Positions 39,617 to 48,918 of a stretch of 64,000 nt of DNA are shown here, piece after piece. A program made the translations under genes and the position numbers. The notes beneath the pieces were generated by a model, which worked only from the letters and a program-made list of their open reading frames with translations, searched no databases and was not told the origin of the DNA. Numbering within the stretch: position 1 is the first letter of the stretch; each line of letters opens with the position of its first letter. The stretch lies in the NCBI RefSeq assembly GCF_001870205.1, contig NZ_CP017267.1:980501-1044500 (forward strand), in the 5' to 3' direction. This DNA comes from Vagococcus teuberi (GTDB lineage: Bacteria > Bacillota > Bacilli > Lactobacillales > Vagococcaceae).

Positions 39617-39967
39617 ATGAAATTATTAAAACGAATTGTATCTATTTTAATTTTATTAGTTATTATTGGTGGGGTAGGCTACTACTTTTATACCGAACAA
39701 ATTAAGGGAGGATCACCTGATATTGTTGCTAAAGATACAGGTAGCATTGATCTATCGAAAATAGAACAAACGGTTGAATCGAATACTGGTGAAGGGAAGT
39801 ATCAAGTGTCATTTGATTCATGGGATGCTTTAGACGAGAAGGCTAAGGACGGTGTTTACAGTGTAGACGAGTATCCAAATACGTCGCTATATCTCGTGTC
39901 AGCAACTAAACAAGCAGATGGAAAAATCTTGGCCGTATTTGATGACGCACCTATTAAAGATAAATAA
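39617..39967 (+). CDS. Small membrane-anchored extracytoplasmic protein
   Basis: Not recognised. 116 aa: an N-terminal uncleaved signal anchor (about residues 5-27, RIVSILILLVIIGGVGYYFY) followed by an ~85-residue soluble domain (YQVSFDSWDALDEKAKDGVY...TSLYLVSATKQADG) that would face outside. It follows the thioredoxin gene by 19 bases with a GGAGAG site, and a strong terminator ends the unit. A link to thiol chemistry through the neighbour is speculative, since the protein has no cysteine. Confidence 0.75.
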   Translation: MKLLKRIVSILILLVIIGGVGYYFYTEQIKGGSPDIVAKDTGSIDLSKIEQTVESNTGEGKYQVSFDSWDALDEKAKDGVYSVDEYPNTSLYLVSATKQADGKILAVFDDAPIKDK

Positions 39968-39974
39968 GTTAATT

Positions 39975-40007
39975 GGCAATGTTACATTTAAACATTGTCT
40001 TTTTTTA
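39975..40007 (+). terminator. Terminator after the thioredoxin unit
   Basis: GGCAATGTT pairs with AACATTGTC (one wobble pair), followed by TTTTTTT. The stretch 40008-40099 holds nothing recognisable. Confidence 0.88.
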
Positions 40008-40099
40008 TGAATTTATAACTATACCATTGTTCCTAAATTGGATTCGATAGTGTGGTTCAGATAAAAACAAATCTGTTTACATTGTTGAATAAATGAAAT

Positions 40100-40138
40100 A
40101 AGCAAGTATTCATCCGGCTATGAAATGAATACTTGCTT
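40100..40138. terminator. Bidirectional terminator before the 51-aa minus-strand gene
   Basis: A perfect 14-bp stem, AAGCAAGTATTCAT with ATGAATACTTGCTT, closes an 11-base loop. On the minus strand it lies 26 bases after the stop of the small gene at 40164. Confidence 0.8.
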
Positions 40139-40163
40139 TAATAATTGGATTTGTCCAATGCTA

Positions 40164-40319
40164 TTACTCCTTAATAAGTTGATTTAGTTTATTTTTAGCT
40201 TCTTCAATTGTTATGCCAGTAGCAAATATTTCGTCGTTTGTTGCATCGGATACAATGAAGATGTTATCGTCTGTATTTAATGTGACACGATATGAAATAG
40301 CATGTTGTTTATAAACCAT
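40164..40319 (-). CDS. Small protein of unknown function (51 aa)
   Basis: A minus-strand ORF begins MVYKQHAISYRVTLNTDDNI and ends EEAKNKLNQLIKE. The ATG at 40319 has an excellent AGGAGG site (AAAAGGAGGAAACACT-ATG), and a strong hairpin follows the stop, so translation is likely. The beta-strand start followed by a helix ending with EEAKNKL is loosely reminiscent of HicB-type antitoxin or DUF1902 folds, but there is no HicA partner and I make no functional call. The region between its start and 40503 is AT-rich with no further gene. Confidence 0.65.
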   Translation of the reverse strand: MVYKQHAISYRVTLNTDDNIFIVSDATNDEIFATGITIEEAKNKLNQLIKE

Positions 40320-40502
40320 AGTGTTTCCTCCTTTTCATAAAAATTGTGTGGATTAATTAAGTATCATACTCTAAAATTAACATATACCAATTTTGTAATC
40401 AACTGATTTAGTGTGAAGTTTATGAATAGTTTGTAAAAAATTTGTAAAATGTTGAATTAGGATGGAAATGTTTCTATTTTTAAAGTTTATTTTTAAAAAG
40501 TA

Positions 40503-40531
40503 TTTACAAGATGTCGTTCGTTATCTATACT
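40503..40531 (+). promoter_or_regulatory. Promoter of the DUF969-DUF979-pcp operon
   Basis: TTTACA (40503-40508), a 17-base spacer and TATACT (40526-40531) lie 30 bases before the start of the DUF969 gene. Confidence 0.65.
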
Positions 40532-40561
40532 TTAAATTATTGATTTTTTAGGAGGGATTTT

Positions 40562-41251
40562 ATGGAATGGATTAAACTAATCGGCATTTTGATTATTTTA
40601 GTCGGATTTATTTTTAAATTTGATACAATTGCTGTTGTTATTGTTGCGGCTTTATCGACAGCTTTGGTATCAGGTATGTCGTTTTATGAATTTTTCAGCA
40701 TGTTGGGAGAGGCATTTGTTAACAATCGCTTGGTCACTATTTTTCTACTAACATTGCCTATGATTGGTTTGTCTGAACGCTTTGGATTGAGACAACAAGC
40801 AGTTATTTTAATCAAAAAAATCAAAGGCCTCACTCCTGGTAAATTCATTACATTGTATACGGCATTACGCGAATTGGCAGGATTGTTTGGTCTTAGATTA
40901 TCTGGGCACCCACAATTTGTGCGTCCAATTGTCAATCCAATGGCACAAGCATCTGCCGAACATGCATACGGCGATATATCAAAAGAGGATGAGGATAAAA
41001 TCAAAGCAAAAGCAGCAGCAAGTGAAAACTTTGGAAATTTTTTCGCCCAAAATACATTTATTGCCTCAGCTGGTGTATTGCTAATCTATGGAACATTAAA
41101 GGATTTAGGTTATGAGGTGACAGATGCAAGCATTGCGCGCATGGCACTTTTAGTTGCAGTGATTGCACTAGTATTATCCGCTATTTCAAACTGGTTATTT
41201 GATAAAAAATTAGCAAAAAAATATAATAAAATAAAAGGAGTAGACAAATAA
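40562..41251 (+). CDS. DUF969 membrane protein (putative permease component)
   Basis: Integral membrane protein of 229 aa with about five to six helices, beginning MEWIKLIGILIILVGFIFKF. The central loop RELAGLFGLRLSGHPQFVRP followed by NPMAQASAEHAYG is the DUF969 hallmark. It has an AGGAGGG site and its stop overlaps the DUF979 start by one base. DUF969/DUF979 pairs commonly accompany pyrrolidone-carboxylate peptidase, suggesting transport of pyroglutamate or pyroglutamyl peptides; that is inference from context. Confidence 0.85.
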   Translation: MEWIKLIGILIILVGFIFKFDTIAVVIVAALSTALVSGMSFYEFFSMLGEAFVNNRLVTIFLLTLPMIGLSERFGLRQQAVILIKKIKGLTPGKFITLYTALRELAGLFGLRLSGHPQFVRPIVNPMAQASAEHAYGDISKEDEDKIKAKAAASENFGNFFAQNTFIASAGVLLIYGTLKDLGYEVTDASIARMALLVAVIALVLSAISNWLFDKKLAKKYNKIKGVDK

Positions 41252-42171
41252 TGGCACAATATATTCCGGCAATTTTAGAATTCTTTTATATTTTGATCGG
41301 TCTACTTTCTATGATGACTGCTGTGCGTTGTTTCAGAGATGAAACCAATGACACGCGTATTGGAACGGGACTATTTTGGTTAATCCTTGGGGTTATTTTT
41401 GCGGCAGGAAAATTGATGCCTTATGTTGTATCAGGTGTATTATTAGCTCTTATTGGGGTTTTAACATTATTCAAACAAGTGAAAATTGGGAAATTAGCTG
41501 AGATTAGTGAAGAAGAAGGTCAAAAATCAGCCGAAAGAATTGGCAGTTGGGTCTTTTTCCCATCAGTTTTATTAGCCATTATAGCAGTTGTGATTTCTTA
41601 TACGCCACTTGGTGGACAAGTTGGAATTGGGATTGCTTCTATTGTAGCGTTGATTGTGGCAATGATTATAACCAAAGCACCGCCAAAAGTTGCGCTTGAT
41701 GACACAGATCGCATGTTTCAATCAGTTGGAACAACGGGTATTTTACCACAATTATTAGCAGCACTTGGTGTGGTGTTTAATGCAGCTGGTGTAGGTGACG
41801 TGATTTCGCAAGCTATTTCAGGTGTTGTCCCAGAAGGAAATCGTTTGGCTGGTGTTATAGCATATTGTTTAGGTATGATGATATTTACCATGGTAATGGG
41901 AAATGCGTTTGCGGCGTTTACTGTGATTACAGCAGGTATTGGTGTGCCATTTGTGATGATGCAAGGAGGAGACCCTGTTGTGGCCGGAACACTTGCGATG
42001 ACAGCTGGTTTTTGTGGGACACTCTTAACACCAATGGCCGCAAATTTTAACGCGTTACCTGTTGCGTTGCTTGAGATGGACGATACAAATGGTGTCATAA
42101 AAGCACAGGCCCCAATGGCGATTGTGATGATTATGATTCACATCATTTTGATGTATGTGTTAGCTTTTTAA
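41251..42171 (+). CDS. DUF979 membrane protein (putative permease component)
   Basis: Integral membrane protein of 306 aa with about nine helices. It contains the intramembrane-type repeats GNAFAAFTVITAGIGVPF and MTAGFCGTLLTPMAANFN characteristic of DUF979. It is coupled to DUF969 by a one-base overlap and to pcp by a 20-base gap, forming a three-gene operon. Together DUF969 and DUF979 resemble the two halves of an ion-transporter-like permease. Confidence 0.85.
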   Translation: MAQYIPAILEFFYILIGLLSMMTAVRCFRDETNDTRIGTGLFWLILGVIFAAGKLMPYVVSGVLLALIGVLTLFKQVKIGKLAEISEEEGQKSAERIGSWVFFPSVLLAIIAVVISYTPLGGQVGIGIASIVALIVAMIITKAPPKVALDDTDRMFQSVGTTGILPQLLAALGVVFNAAGVGDVISQAISGVVPEGNRLAGVIAYCLGMMIFTMVMGNAFAAFTVITAGIGVPFVMMQGGDPVVAGTLAMTAGFCGTLLTPMAANFNALPVALLEMDDTNGVIKAQAPMAIVMIMIHIILMYVLAF

Positions 42172-42191
42172 TAAAGAGAGGAAGATATTAG

Positions 42192-42839
42192 ATGAAAATA
42201 TTAGTAACAGGTTTTGATCCATTTGGTGGAGAATCAACTAACCCAGCTTTAGAAGCTGTTAAAAAATTACCAGAAACTATTTTAGATGCAGTTATTATAA
42301 AACTTGAAATACCCACTGTTTTTAACAAATCAGCAGAAGTAGTGAAAGAAGCAATGATAAAACATCAACCAGATGTTGTCGTAAATATTGGACAAGCAGG
42401 TGGCCGTTTTTCGGTGACACCAGAACGTGTTGCAATCAATGTTGATGATGCACGCATTCCAGATAATGAAGGCAATCAACCAATTGATGAAGTCATTCAA
42501 CCAACAGGTCAGGCAGCTTACTTTACCCAACTACCTGTGAAAGCCATGGTTCAAAGAATGAAAGATGCTGGATTTCCTGGTTCGGTATCCAATACAGCAG
42601 GTACATTTGTATGTAACCATATCATGTACCAAGTTCAGTACTTAATTGATACACAATTTCCTAATGTTAAAGCAGGGTTTATCCATGTTCCTTTTATTAC
42701 GTCGCAAGTGGTTGATAAACCAAATCAACCAAGTATGAGTTTAGATGATATTGTGCAATCTTTAGAAAAAGCATTAGAAGCTATCGTGTTGTTTAACAAT
42801 AAAGAAGATATTCGAACAATTGGTGGAGAAACACATTAA
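42192..42839 (+). CDS. pcp: Pyrrolidone-carboxylate peptidase
   Basis: This cysteine peptidase (family C15) removes N-terminal pyroglutamate from peptides. The 215-aa protein has the catalytic triad Glu78 ([10 protein letters not shown]), Cys141 (GTFVCNH) and His165 (GFIHVPF), and the N-terminal [19 protein letters not shown]. It starts after AGAGAGGAAG and is the last gene of the DUF969-DUF979-pcp operon. Cytosolic by absence of a signal. Confidence 0.96.
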   Translation: MKILVTGFDPFGGESTNPALEAVKKLPETILDAVIIKLEIPTVFNKSAEVVKEAMIKHQPDVVVNIGQAGGRFSVTPERVAINVDDARIPDNEGNQPIDEVIQPTGQAAYFTQLPVKAMVQRMKDAGFPGSVSNTAGTFVCNHIMYQVQYLIDTQFPNVKAGFIHVPFITSQVVDKPNQPSMSLDDIVQSLEKALEAIVLFNNKEDIRTIGGETH

Positions 42840-42854
42840 TCGTAGAACTAGCAG

Positions 42855-42903
42855 AATGGGAAGAAAACGTGAAGGACATTTGCGTTCATCTTCCTATTTT
42901 TTA
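42855..42903 (+). terminator. Terminator after pcp
   Basis: AATGGGAAGA pairs with TCTTCCTATT (one wobble), with a further inner AACG/CGTT helix, followed by TTTT. From 42904 to 43117 there is only AT-rich sequence with a TATACT box at about 43083. Confidence 0.8.
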
Positions 42904-43117
42904 TGATTTAAACTTAGAATAAGAAAGAAAATAAACGAAAATACGAAGAATAAATAGAAAGTTAAATATTTATTTAAAAGAAGCCAGTTGTGATTGAAAT
43001 AATTAAAAGATTTTTGTAAAGTTATTTAGGTGCTTATTTAATAATTATGTCCATTTTAGTTTCATATATGTTCTAAAAAGAGTATACTATTAGAAGGAAT
43101 GTAAGGTAGGTGTTAGT

Positions 43118-43492
43118 TTGATATTTAGTTTTGTTGGAATGATTATGACAATCTTAGGTGTTATTTATTTGATTTTTCCTTCGAAAAAGCGCGAAAATAA
43201 ATACGGATACCGCACACAAAGAGCAAGATACACAGATGCCTCGTTTAAGTATGCTCAAAAAGTGGCTGCCAAAATGTTACTCTTAATAGGATTAGGCACT
43301 TGGGTGATAGGGCTTATTTTAAAGAGTAATGGAGTATCACAATTCTTTATGTTAGAAATATTTTTGATAGCAATACCTATTATTAGCGTATTCTATCAGA
43401 TTGAACGTCGTCTTGAGATATTAAATGATGACTTCGACCGCAAGATTGGTAAAAATGAAATGGGGGATACACATGAAGTTATTAATGATTGA
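43118..43492 (+). CDS. SdpI-family small membrane protein
   Basis: SdpI/YhfL family protein, 124 aa with about three membrane helices. The family loop GYRTQRARYTDASFKYAQK is clear. SdpI of Bacillus gives immunity to the SdpC toxin and also signals; many homologues are of unknown role. Start is TTG 43118, with AAGGTAGG about ten bases upstream; ATG 43139 is an alternative. The end overlaps the response regulator start by 20 bases, so its synthesis is coupled to the two-component system. Confidence 0.75.
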   Translation: MIFSFVGMIMTILGVIYLIFPSKKRENKYGYRTQRARYTDASFKYAQKVAAKMLLLIGLGTWVIGLILKSNGVSQFFMLEIFLIAIPIISVFYQIERRLEILNDDFDRKIGKNEMGDTHEVIND

Positions 43493-44195
43493 AGACAACG
43501 AGTCTGTCTCAGAAATGATGAAAATGTTCTTTTTGAATGAGGAGTGGGATGTCACCTTCAAGTATGATGGAAAAGAAGGATTAGATACATTTCTTGAGGA
43601 TCCATCATCATGGGATATGATTACACTGGATTTAAATTTACCAACAATGGATGGGGTGACTGTCTGTCGTGAAATTAGAAAAGAATCTTCTAGTGTACCG
43701 ATTATTATGTTAACGGCTAGGGATTCTGAAAGTGATCAAGTTATTGGTCTTGAGATGGGCGCTGATGATTATGTGACTAAACCGTTTAGTCCAATTACTT
43801 TAATCGCTCGAATTAAGGCGTTACATCGTCGTTCACAAATAAAAGAAGGTAGCGATAGTACTGCTAATGGTAGCAGTGAAGACTTCGATGTTAAAACAGA
43901 GCACTTTAAAATTAATGTTAATACCCGTGAAGCTTATTTTGACGATCAAATTGTTGGTGGCTTAACGCCTAAAGAGTTTGATTTATTATTAACTTTAGCT
44001 AAAAAACCAAGACAAGTGTTTTCACGTGAAAAATTATTGGAATTAGTTTGGGATTACCAATATTTTGGCGATGAACGTACAGTTGACGCACACATTAAAA
44101 AATTAAGACAAAAAATTGAAAAAGTTGGGCCACAAGCGATTCAAACAGTTTGGGGAGTTGGATATAAATTTGATGATTCAGGTATTAAAGTGTAG
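43473..44195 (+). CDS. OmpR-family response regulator
   Basis: DNA-binding response regulator, 240 aa from ATG 43473 with GGGGGA upstream. The receiver has the acidic pocket IEDNES, phospho-acceptor Asp in ITLDLNLPTMDG, switch Thr in IIMLTARD and Lys in YVTKPFSP. The winged-helix C-terminus contains GLTPKEFDLLLTLA, EKLLELVWDYQYFG and the end TVWGVGYKF. The kinase gene follows 6 bases later, and the SdpI-like gene overlaps its start, making a three-gene signalling operon. Targets are unknown. Confidence 0.94.
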   Translation: MKLLMIEDNESVSEMMKMFFLNEEWDVTFKYDGKEGLDTFLEDPSSWDMITLDLNLPTMDGVTVCREIRKESSSVPIIMLTARDSESDQVIGLEMGADDYVTKPFSPITLIARIKALHRRSQIKEGSDSTANGSSEDFDVKTEHFKINVNTREAYFDDQIVGGLTPKEFDLLLTLAKKPRQVFSREKLLELVWDYQYFGDERTVDAHIKKLRQKIEKVGPQAIQTVWGVGYKFDDSGIKV

Positions 44196-44201
44196 ATAAC
44201 G

Positions 44202-45638
44202 ATGAAATATCTACTTCAGCAGATGCTGGCTTTTGTCGTCATAATTTTGACAGTATTAATCATTTTCGGTATTTCGTTTCGCTCGTATACAAAGCGAACT
44301 GTGACAGAGACCTCTTATGCTCAGCTAAAGGGGTACTCTGATACCGTTATTGATAATATCAAACAACAAAATTGGACGCTTCAGCAATCATTAGACACTT
44401 CTCAATCTGTTTTGAAAAAACAAAAAGTGGCATTTACTGTCTTGAATCCAGACTTAACAGTGAGTTATCCTATTGAGTTTGAGGGGCAAAGTGGCTCAAG
44501 TTATGTAACAAAGAGTGAATTGGAATCGTTAAGAAATGGTAATACGATCAAAAAAACAGTGAAAGACACAAAACTTTCTGTAGGTAGTCAACCAACCTCA
44601 CTGTTTATCCAACCGATTTTCTCTTCACCTGACTTGCAGTTTATTGGATTGATTCTTGTATCCAGACCTGATAGCAGCATAGATGCCAGTTTAAAATCAC
44701 TAACCAACGATTTATTTAAAGGATTTTTAATCGCAACCATTATCGCCATATGGTTAAGTTATTTTTTAGCGAAATTTCAAGTAAAACGAATCGATCGTAT
44801 GAAACAAGCAACCAACCAATTAGCTAATGGAAATTATGATGTGCAAATCAAGGTAAAAGATAAAGGTGATGAGTTGGATGAATTAGCATCTGACTTTAAT
44901 TTATTGGCCATTGCGCTAAGAGAATCACAGGAAGAAATCGAGCGTCAAGAAGAGCGAAGACGTAATTTTATGGCAGATGTTGCTCATGAAATGCGTACGC
45001 CATTGACAACGATAAATGGCTTATTAGAAGGTATAGCTTATGGTGCTATTCCGAAAGATCAAGAAGAAAAATGTATCACATTAATGCAAAATGAAACAAA
45101 ACGATTGATTCGGTTAGTTAATGAAAATCTTGACTATGAAAAAATTCGAACCAATCAGATAAAGATGATTATCCAGAAATTTAATGCCACAGAAGTGCTT
45201 GAGTTGATTGTTGAACAGCTTAAAGGTAAGGCGACCGACAAAAATGATAAACTTATTTTAGAGACAGTTGAACCGATTGATGTATACGCTGATTATGACC
45301 GCTTCGTGCAGGTAGTGGTGAATATCACAACAAATGCGATCCAATTTACCGAAGATGGTGAAATTAAATTAGGTCTTGAACGTCTTGATGATGCGACTGT
45401 TGTCACGATTTCTGACAATGGTATTGGAATGGATAAAGAACAGCAAAAAAATATGTGGGATCGCTACTATAAAGCTGACCCATCACGCAAAAACACAAAA
45501 TACGGTGAATCAGGACTAGGTCTATCGATTGTTGACCAATTAGTCAAGCTTCATAAAGGAACCATCCAAGTATTTAGTGAGCCTGGTGTAGGGACAACTT
45601 TTAAAGTAACATTTCCAGATCATGAGTTACCAAAATAA
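44202..45638 (+). CDS. Sensor histidine kinase (HAMP, HisKA, HATPase)
   Basis: Membrane sensor kinase of 478 aa. Two membrane helices (about 7-27 and 165-187) enclose a ~135-residue extracytoplasmic sensor domain; HAMP follows at about 188-240. The phospho-acceptor His is in FMADVAHEMRTPLTTINGLL. The ATPase domain has the N-box VVNITTNAIQFT, G1 SDNGIGMDKEQ, F-box and G2 GESGLGLSIVDQL. Partner of the preceding regulator. The stimulus is not evident from the sequence. Confidence 0.94.
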   Translation: MKYLLQQMLAFVVIILTVLIIFGISFRSYTKRTVTETSYAQLKGYSDTVIDNIKQQNWTLQQSLDTSQSVLKKQKVAFTVLNPDLTVSYPIEFEGQSGSSYVTKSELESLRNGNTIKKTVKDTKLSVGSQPTSLFIQPIFSSPDLQFIGLILVSRPDSSIDASLKSLTNDLFKGFLIATIIAIWLSYFLAKFQVKRIDRMKQATNQLANGNYDVQIKVKDKGDELDELASDFNLLAIALRESQEEIERQEERRRNFMADVAHEMRTPLTTINGLLEGIAYGAIPKDQEEKCITLMQNETKRLIRLVNENLDYEKIRTNQIKMIIQKFNATEVLELIVEQLKGKATDKNDKLILETVEPIDVYADYDRFVQVVVNITTNAIQFTEDGEIKLGLERLDDATVVTISDNGIGMDKEQQKNMWDRYYKADPSRKNTKYGESGLGLSIVDQLVKLHKGTIQVFSEPGVGTTFKVTFPDHELPK

Positions 45639-45642
45639 AAAT

Positions 45643-45683
45643 AAAGCCAAGAAAGATGTTTGTTTAAGTCTTTTTTGGCTTTT
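45643..45683 (+). terminator. Terminator after the two-component operon
   Basis: AAAGCCAAgaaaga and the later TTTTTTGGCTTT pair, ending in TTTTG. It separates the kinase from the UPF0223 gene. Confidence 0.75.
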
Positions 45684-45764
45684 GTTCGTTTTTACTATCT
45701 CTTTACTTGTTTTTTTGATACACTTTTAACTAGACAAGATATTATAAAAAGAACAGGTGAGTAT

Positions 45765-46058
45765 GTGAAAGAGAACTTTACGTATCCAATGAATCCAGAT
45801 TGGACGACAGATGAATTGATAAAAGTAATGGGAATTTGGCAAGCAGTTGAGAGGGCTTACGAATCAAAAATAGACGTGGATGAATTTTTTGATACCTATA
45901 AAGAATTTAAATCAGTGGTAAAAAGTATCGGAGAAGAACGTCAATTAGGGCGAGACTTTGAGGACGTTAGCGGGTATTCGTTATACCGGGTTGTAACTGT
46001 CGCAAAGAAAAAGCAAACAGGAATCATCAAAAGAAAGGACCTAGACAATGGAAAATAG
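45765..46058 (+). CDS. UPF0223 family protein (YktA-like)
   Basis: Small cytosolic protein of 97 aa, family UPF0223, function unknown. I start it at GTG 45765 after ACAGGTGAG, giving the usual family N-terminus VKENFTYPMNPDWTTDEL and length; the longer frame from 45660 overlaps the upstream terminator and is rejected. Family motifs are DEFFDTYKEFKSVV and GRDFEDVSGYSLYRVV. Its end overlaps suhB by 11 bases. The UPF0223-SuhB-TypA order is conserved in related Firmicutes. Confidence 0.88.
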   Translation: MKENFTYPMNPDWTTDELIKVMGIWQAVERAYESKIDVDEFFDTYKEFKSVVKSIGEERQLGRDFEDVSGYSLYRVVTVAKKKQTGIIKRKDLDNGK

Positions 46059-46815
46059 AGAATTAATGCAGCAAGTTAAGGGATGGGTTGAAGAAGCTGG
46101 TGAATACATAAAAACTGAATTAAAACAAGTTGTTAAAGTGGAACAAAAATCAAATCGCAGCGACCTAGTTACTAATGTCGATAAAGGTACCGAAGCCTTT
46201 TTAGTAAATAAAATCAATGAAACTTATCCAGATGACTTGATTATTGGAGAAGAAGGAACAGGAAGAGATGTGTCGACAACTGATGGACGTATTTGGATTA
46301 TCGATCCAATCGATGGCACGTTGAATTTCGTAAAACAACAAGAAAATTTTTGTATTATGGTTGGGATTTTTGAAAACGGTAAACCACTTCTTGGGTTTAT
46401 TTATGATGTGATGAAAAATGAATTTGCTTATGGTGGACTAGAAATCGGCGTTTATCTAAATGGAACAAAATTAGATAAACCAGAAGATTTATCTTTGGCA
46501 GATGGCTTGATAGGATGTAATGTTGGTATGTATTCGGAGAACTACAAGCACAGTAAAGAGATTGCTTCAGCAGCTATTGGCGTTAGAATGTTAGGTTGTG
46601 CCGGATTAGACTTTTTAAGTGTCATTCGTGGCAAACAAAATGGCTATATATCAAACTTAGCTCCTTGGGATTTTGCAGCTGGTACAGTTTTAGCTGAGGC
46701 ATTAGGATTTGTTTGTCGGAAATACCCAGATTCTGATTATGATATTTTAGGCGATCGCCAGTATTTTGTCGTTGCCACACCACAAACATTTAGTGATATG
46801 CAAAAATTTTTTTAA
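46048..46815 (+). CDS. suhB: Inositol monophosphatase family protein
   Basis: Lithium-sensitive-type phosphatase fold, 255 aa, of the SuhB/YktC group; it probably dephosphorylates inositol-phosphate-like or other sugar phosphates, and the physiological substrate is uncertain. The metal-binding motifs are IIGEEGTGRD, WIIDPIDGTLNFV and the C-terminal LAPWDFAAGTVLAEALG. The ATG overlaps the end of the UPF0223 gene, indicating coupling. A modest terminator follows. Confidence 0.9.
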   Translation: MENRELMQQVKGWVEEAGEYIKTELKQVVKVEQKSNRSDLVTNVDKGTEAFLVNKINETYPDDLIIGEEGTGRDVSTTDGRIWIIDPIDGTLNFVKQQENFCIMVGIFENGKPLLGFIYDVMKNEFAYGGLEIGVYLNGTKLDKPEDLSLADGLIGCNVGMYSENYKHSKEIASAAIGVRMLGCAGLDFLSVIRGKQNGYISNLAPWDFAAGTVLAEALGFVCRKYPDSDYDILGDRQYFVVATPQTFSDMQKFF

Positions 46816-46819
46816 AAAT

Positions 46820-46850
46820 AAGTGAAAAATGAAAAACTTTCACTTTTTTT
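46820..46850 (+). terminator. Terminator after suhB
   Basis: AGTGAAA pairs with TTTCACT around an 11-base loop, followed by TTTTTT. Confidence 0.7.
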
Positions 46851-46941
46851 CATGTAATTTTTTTGTTATACTGAATAGTCGGTTAATTTAAGCGAGGATT
46901 AATCGCTTATGTTTTTTAAACAGTAAGGAGAGTATATAATA

Positions 46942-48786
46942 GTGAAATTAAGAGAAGATATTCGTAATGTGGCCATTATCGCCCACGTTGACCATGGTAA
47001 AACAACTTTGGTAGACGAGTTGTTAAAACAATCTAATACATTGGAAGGCCATACACAGTTACAAGAACGTGCAATGGACTCTGGTGATATTGAAAAAGAA
47101 CGTGGTATTACGATTTTAGCTAAAAATACAGCCATCAACTATGCTGGAAAACACATCAACATCTTAGATACACCAGGACATGCGGACTTTGGTGGAGAAG
47201 TTGAACGTATCATGAAAATGGTAGACGGTGTGGTACTTGTTGTTGATGCGTATGAAGGAACAATGCCTCAAACACGTTTTGTGTTGAAAAAAGCCTTAGA
47301 GCAAAAATTAACACCAATCGTGGTTGTAAATAAAATTGACAAACCAACTGCTCGTCCAGCTGAAGTAGTGGATGAAGTATTAGAGTTATTCATCGAGCTT
47401 GGGGCTGATGATGATCAATTGGAATTCCCAGTTGTTTATGCTGCAGCTGTAAACGGAACATCAAGTTTATCTGATGATCCAGCTGATCAAGAACACACAA
47501 TGAATCACGTACTTGATTCAATTATTGAGCATATTCCAGCTCCAGTTGATAATAGTGATGAGCCATTACAATTCCAAGTATCATTACTTGATTACAACGA
47601 TTATGTTGGACGTATTGGGATTGGTCGTGTATTCCGCGGAACAATCAAAGTTGGGGACCAAGTTGCCTTAATGAAATTAGATGGTTCTGTTAAAAAATTC
47701 CGTGTCACTAAATTATTAGGTTTCTTAGGCCTAACTCGTGTGGAAATCAATGAAGCTAAAGCGGGAGATTTAATTGCGGTTTCAGGTATGGAAGATATCT
47801 TCGTTGGAGAAACTGTTACACCCGTTGACAACCAAGATGCGTTACCAATCTTACACATTGATGAGCCAACATTACAAATGACTTTCTTAGTAAACAACTC
47901 TCCATTTGCAGGTCGCGAAGGTAAATACGTGACTGCTCGTAAAATCGAAGAACGTCTACAAAACCAATTACAAACAGATGTGTCTCTAAAAGTTGAAGAA
48001 ACTGAATCGCCAGATAAATGGATCGTTTCTGGACGTGGAGAATTGCATTTATCTATCTTAATAGAAAACATGCGTCGTGAAGGATATGAGTTACAAGTAT
48101 CTCGACCAAGCGTTATTTATCGTGACGTTGATGGCGTATTATGTGAGCCATTTGAACGTGTGCAAATTGATACACCTGAAGAATACATGGGTGGGGTTAT
48201 CGAGTCATTAGGTCAACGTAAAGCAGAAATGCAAGACATGATCAACTCAGGTAATGGTCAAGTCCGCTTAATCTTCTTAGCTCCAGCTCGTGGATTAATT
48301 GGTTACTCAACTGAATTTATGTCATTAACTCGTGGATATGGTATCATGAACCACACGTTTGACTCATACTTACCAGTTATTTCTGGTTTAGTAAGTGGTC
48401 GTCGTAATGGTGCCTTAGTCTCTATCGACCAAGGTAAAGCAACAACTTACTCTATCATGAGTATTGAAGAACGTGGTACTGTCTTTGTTGAGCCAGGTAC
48501 AGAAGTATACGAAGGAATGATCGTTGGTCAAAACTCTCGTGAAAATGACTTAGGTGTTAACATCACGAAAGCAAAACAAATGACTAACGTGCGTTCTGCA
48601 ACAAAAGACCAAACATCAGTTATTAAAAAACCAAAAATCTTAACATTAGAAGAATCATTACAATTCTTAAATGACGATGAATACTGTGAAGTAACACCAG
48701 AAAGCATTCGTTTAAGAAAACAAATATTAAACAAAGCTGAACGTGAAAAAGCAGCAAAACGTAAAAAACAAGCAGACAATGCTTAA
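46942..48786 (+). CDS. typA: Translational GTPase TypA/BipA
   Basis: Ribosome-associated GTPase of the EF-G group, needed for ribosome assembly and stress or cold growth in other species. It has 614 aa. GTPase motifs are AHVDHGKTT (G1), RGITI (G2), [12 protein letters not shown] (G3) and NKIDKP (G4); EF-G-like domains II, III and V and the TypA C-terminal domain ([20 protein letters not shown]) follow. Start codon is GTG 46942 after AAGGAGAG. It is monocistronic, with TATACT at about 46867. Confidence 0.96.
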   Translation: MKLREDIRNVAIIAHVDHGKTTLVDELLKQSNTLEGHTQLQERAMDSGDIEKERGITILAKNTAINYAGKHINILDTPGHADFGGEVERIMKMVDGVVLVVDAYEGTMPQTRFVLKKALEQKLTPIVVVNKIDKPTARPAEVVDEVLELFIELGADDDQLEFPVVYAAAVNGTSSLSDDPADQEHTMNHVLDSIIEHIPAPVDNSDEPLQFQVSLLDYNDYVGRIGIGRVFRGTIKVGDQVALMKLDGSVKKFRVTKLLGFLGLTRVEINEAKAGDLIAVSGMEDIFVGETVTPVDNQDALPILHIDEPTLQMTFLVNNSPFAGREGKYVTARKIEERLQNQLQTDVSLKVEETESPDKWIVSGRGELHLSILIENMRREGYELQVSRPSVIYRDVDGVLCEPFERVQIDTPEEYMGGVIESLGQRKAEMQDMINSGNGQVRLIFLAPARGLIGYSTEFMSLTRGYGIMNHTFDSYLPVISGLVSGRRNGALVSIDQGKATTYSIMSIEERGTVFVEPGTEVYEGMIVGQNSRENDLGVNITKAKQMTNVRSATKDQTSVIKKPKILTLEESLQFLNDDEYCEVTPESIRLRKQILNKAEREKAAKRKKQADNA

Positions 48787-48796
48787 TTAAATTTAA

Positions 48797-48830
48797 AGGA
48801 CTGGCAAGTTTACTTGTCGGTCTTTTTTTA
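48797..48830 (+). terminator. Terminator after typA
   Basis: GGACTGGCAAGT pairs with ACTTGTCGGTCT (wobble pairs), followed by seven T. Confidence 0.87.
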
Positions 48831-48918
48831 TAAATAACACAAATCATACAGTTAATATTATTTAAAAAAATACGATTAGTGTTATAATAAGATTAATGAC
48901 AAAAAGTGAGGCGAATAT

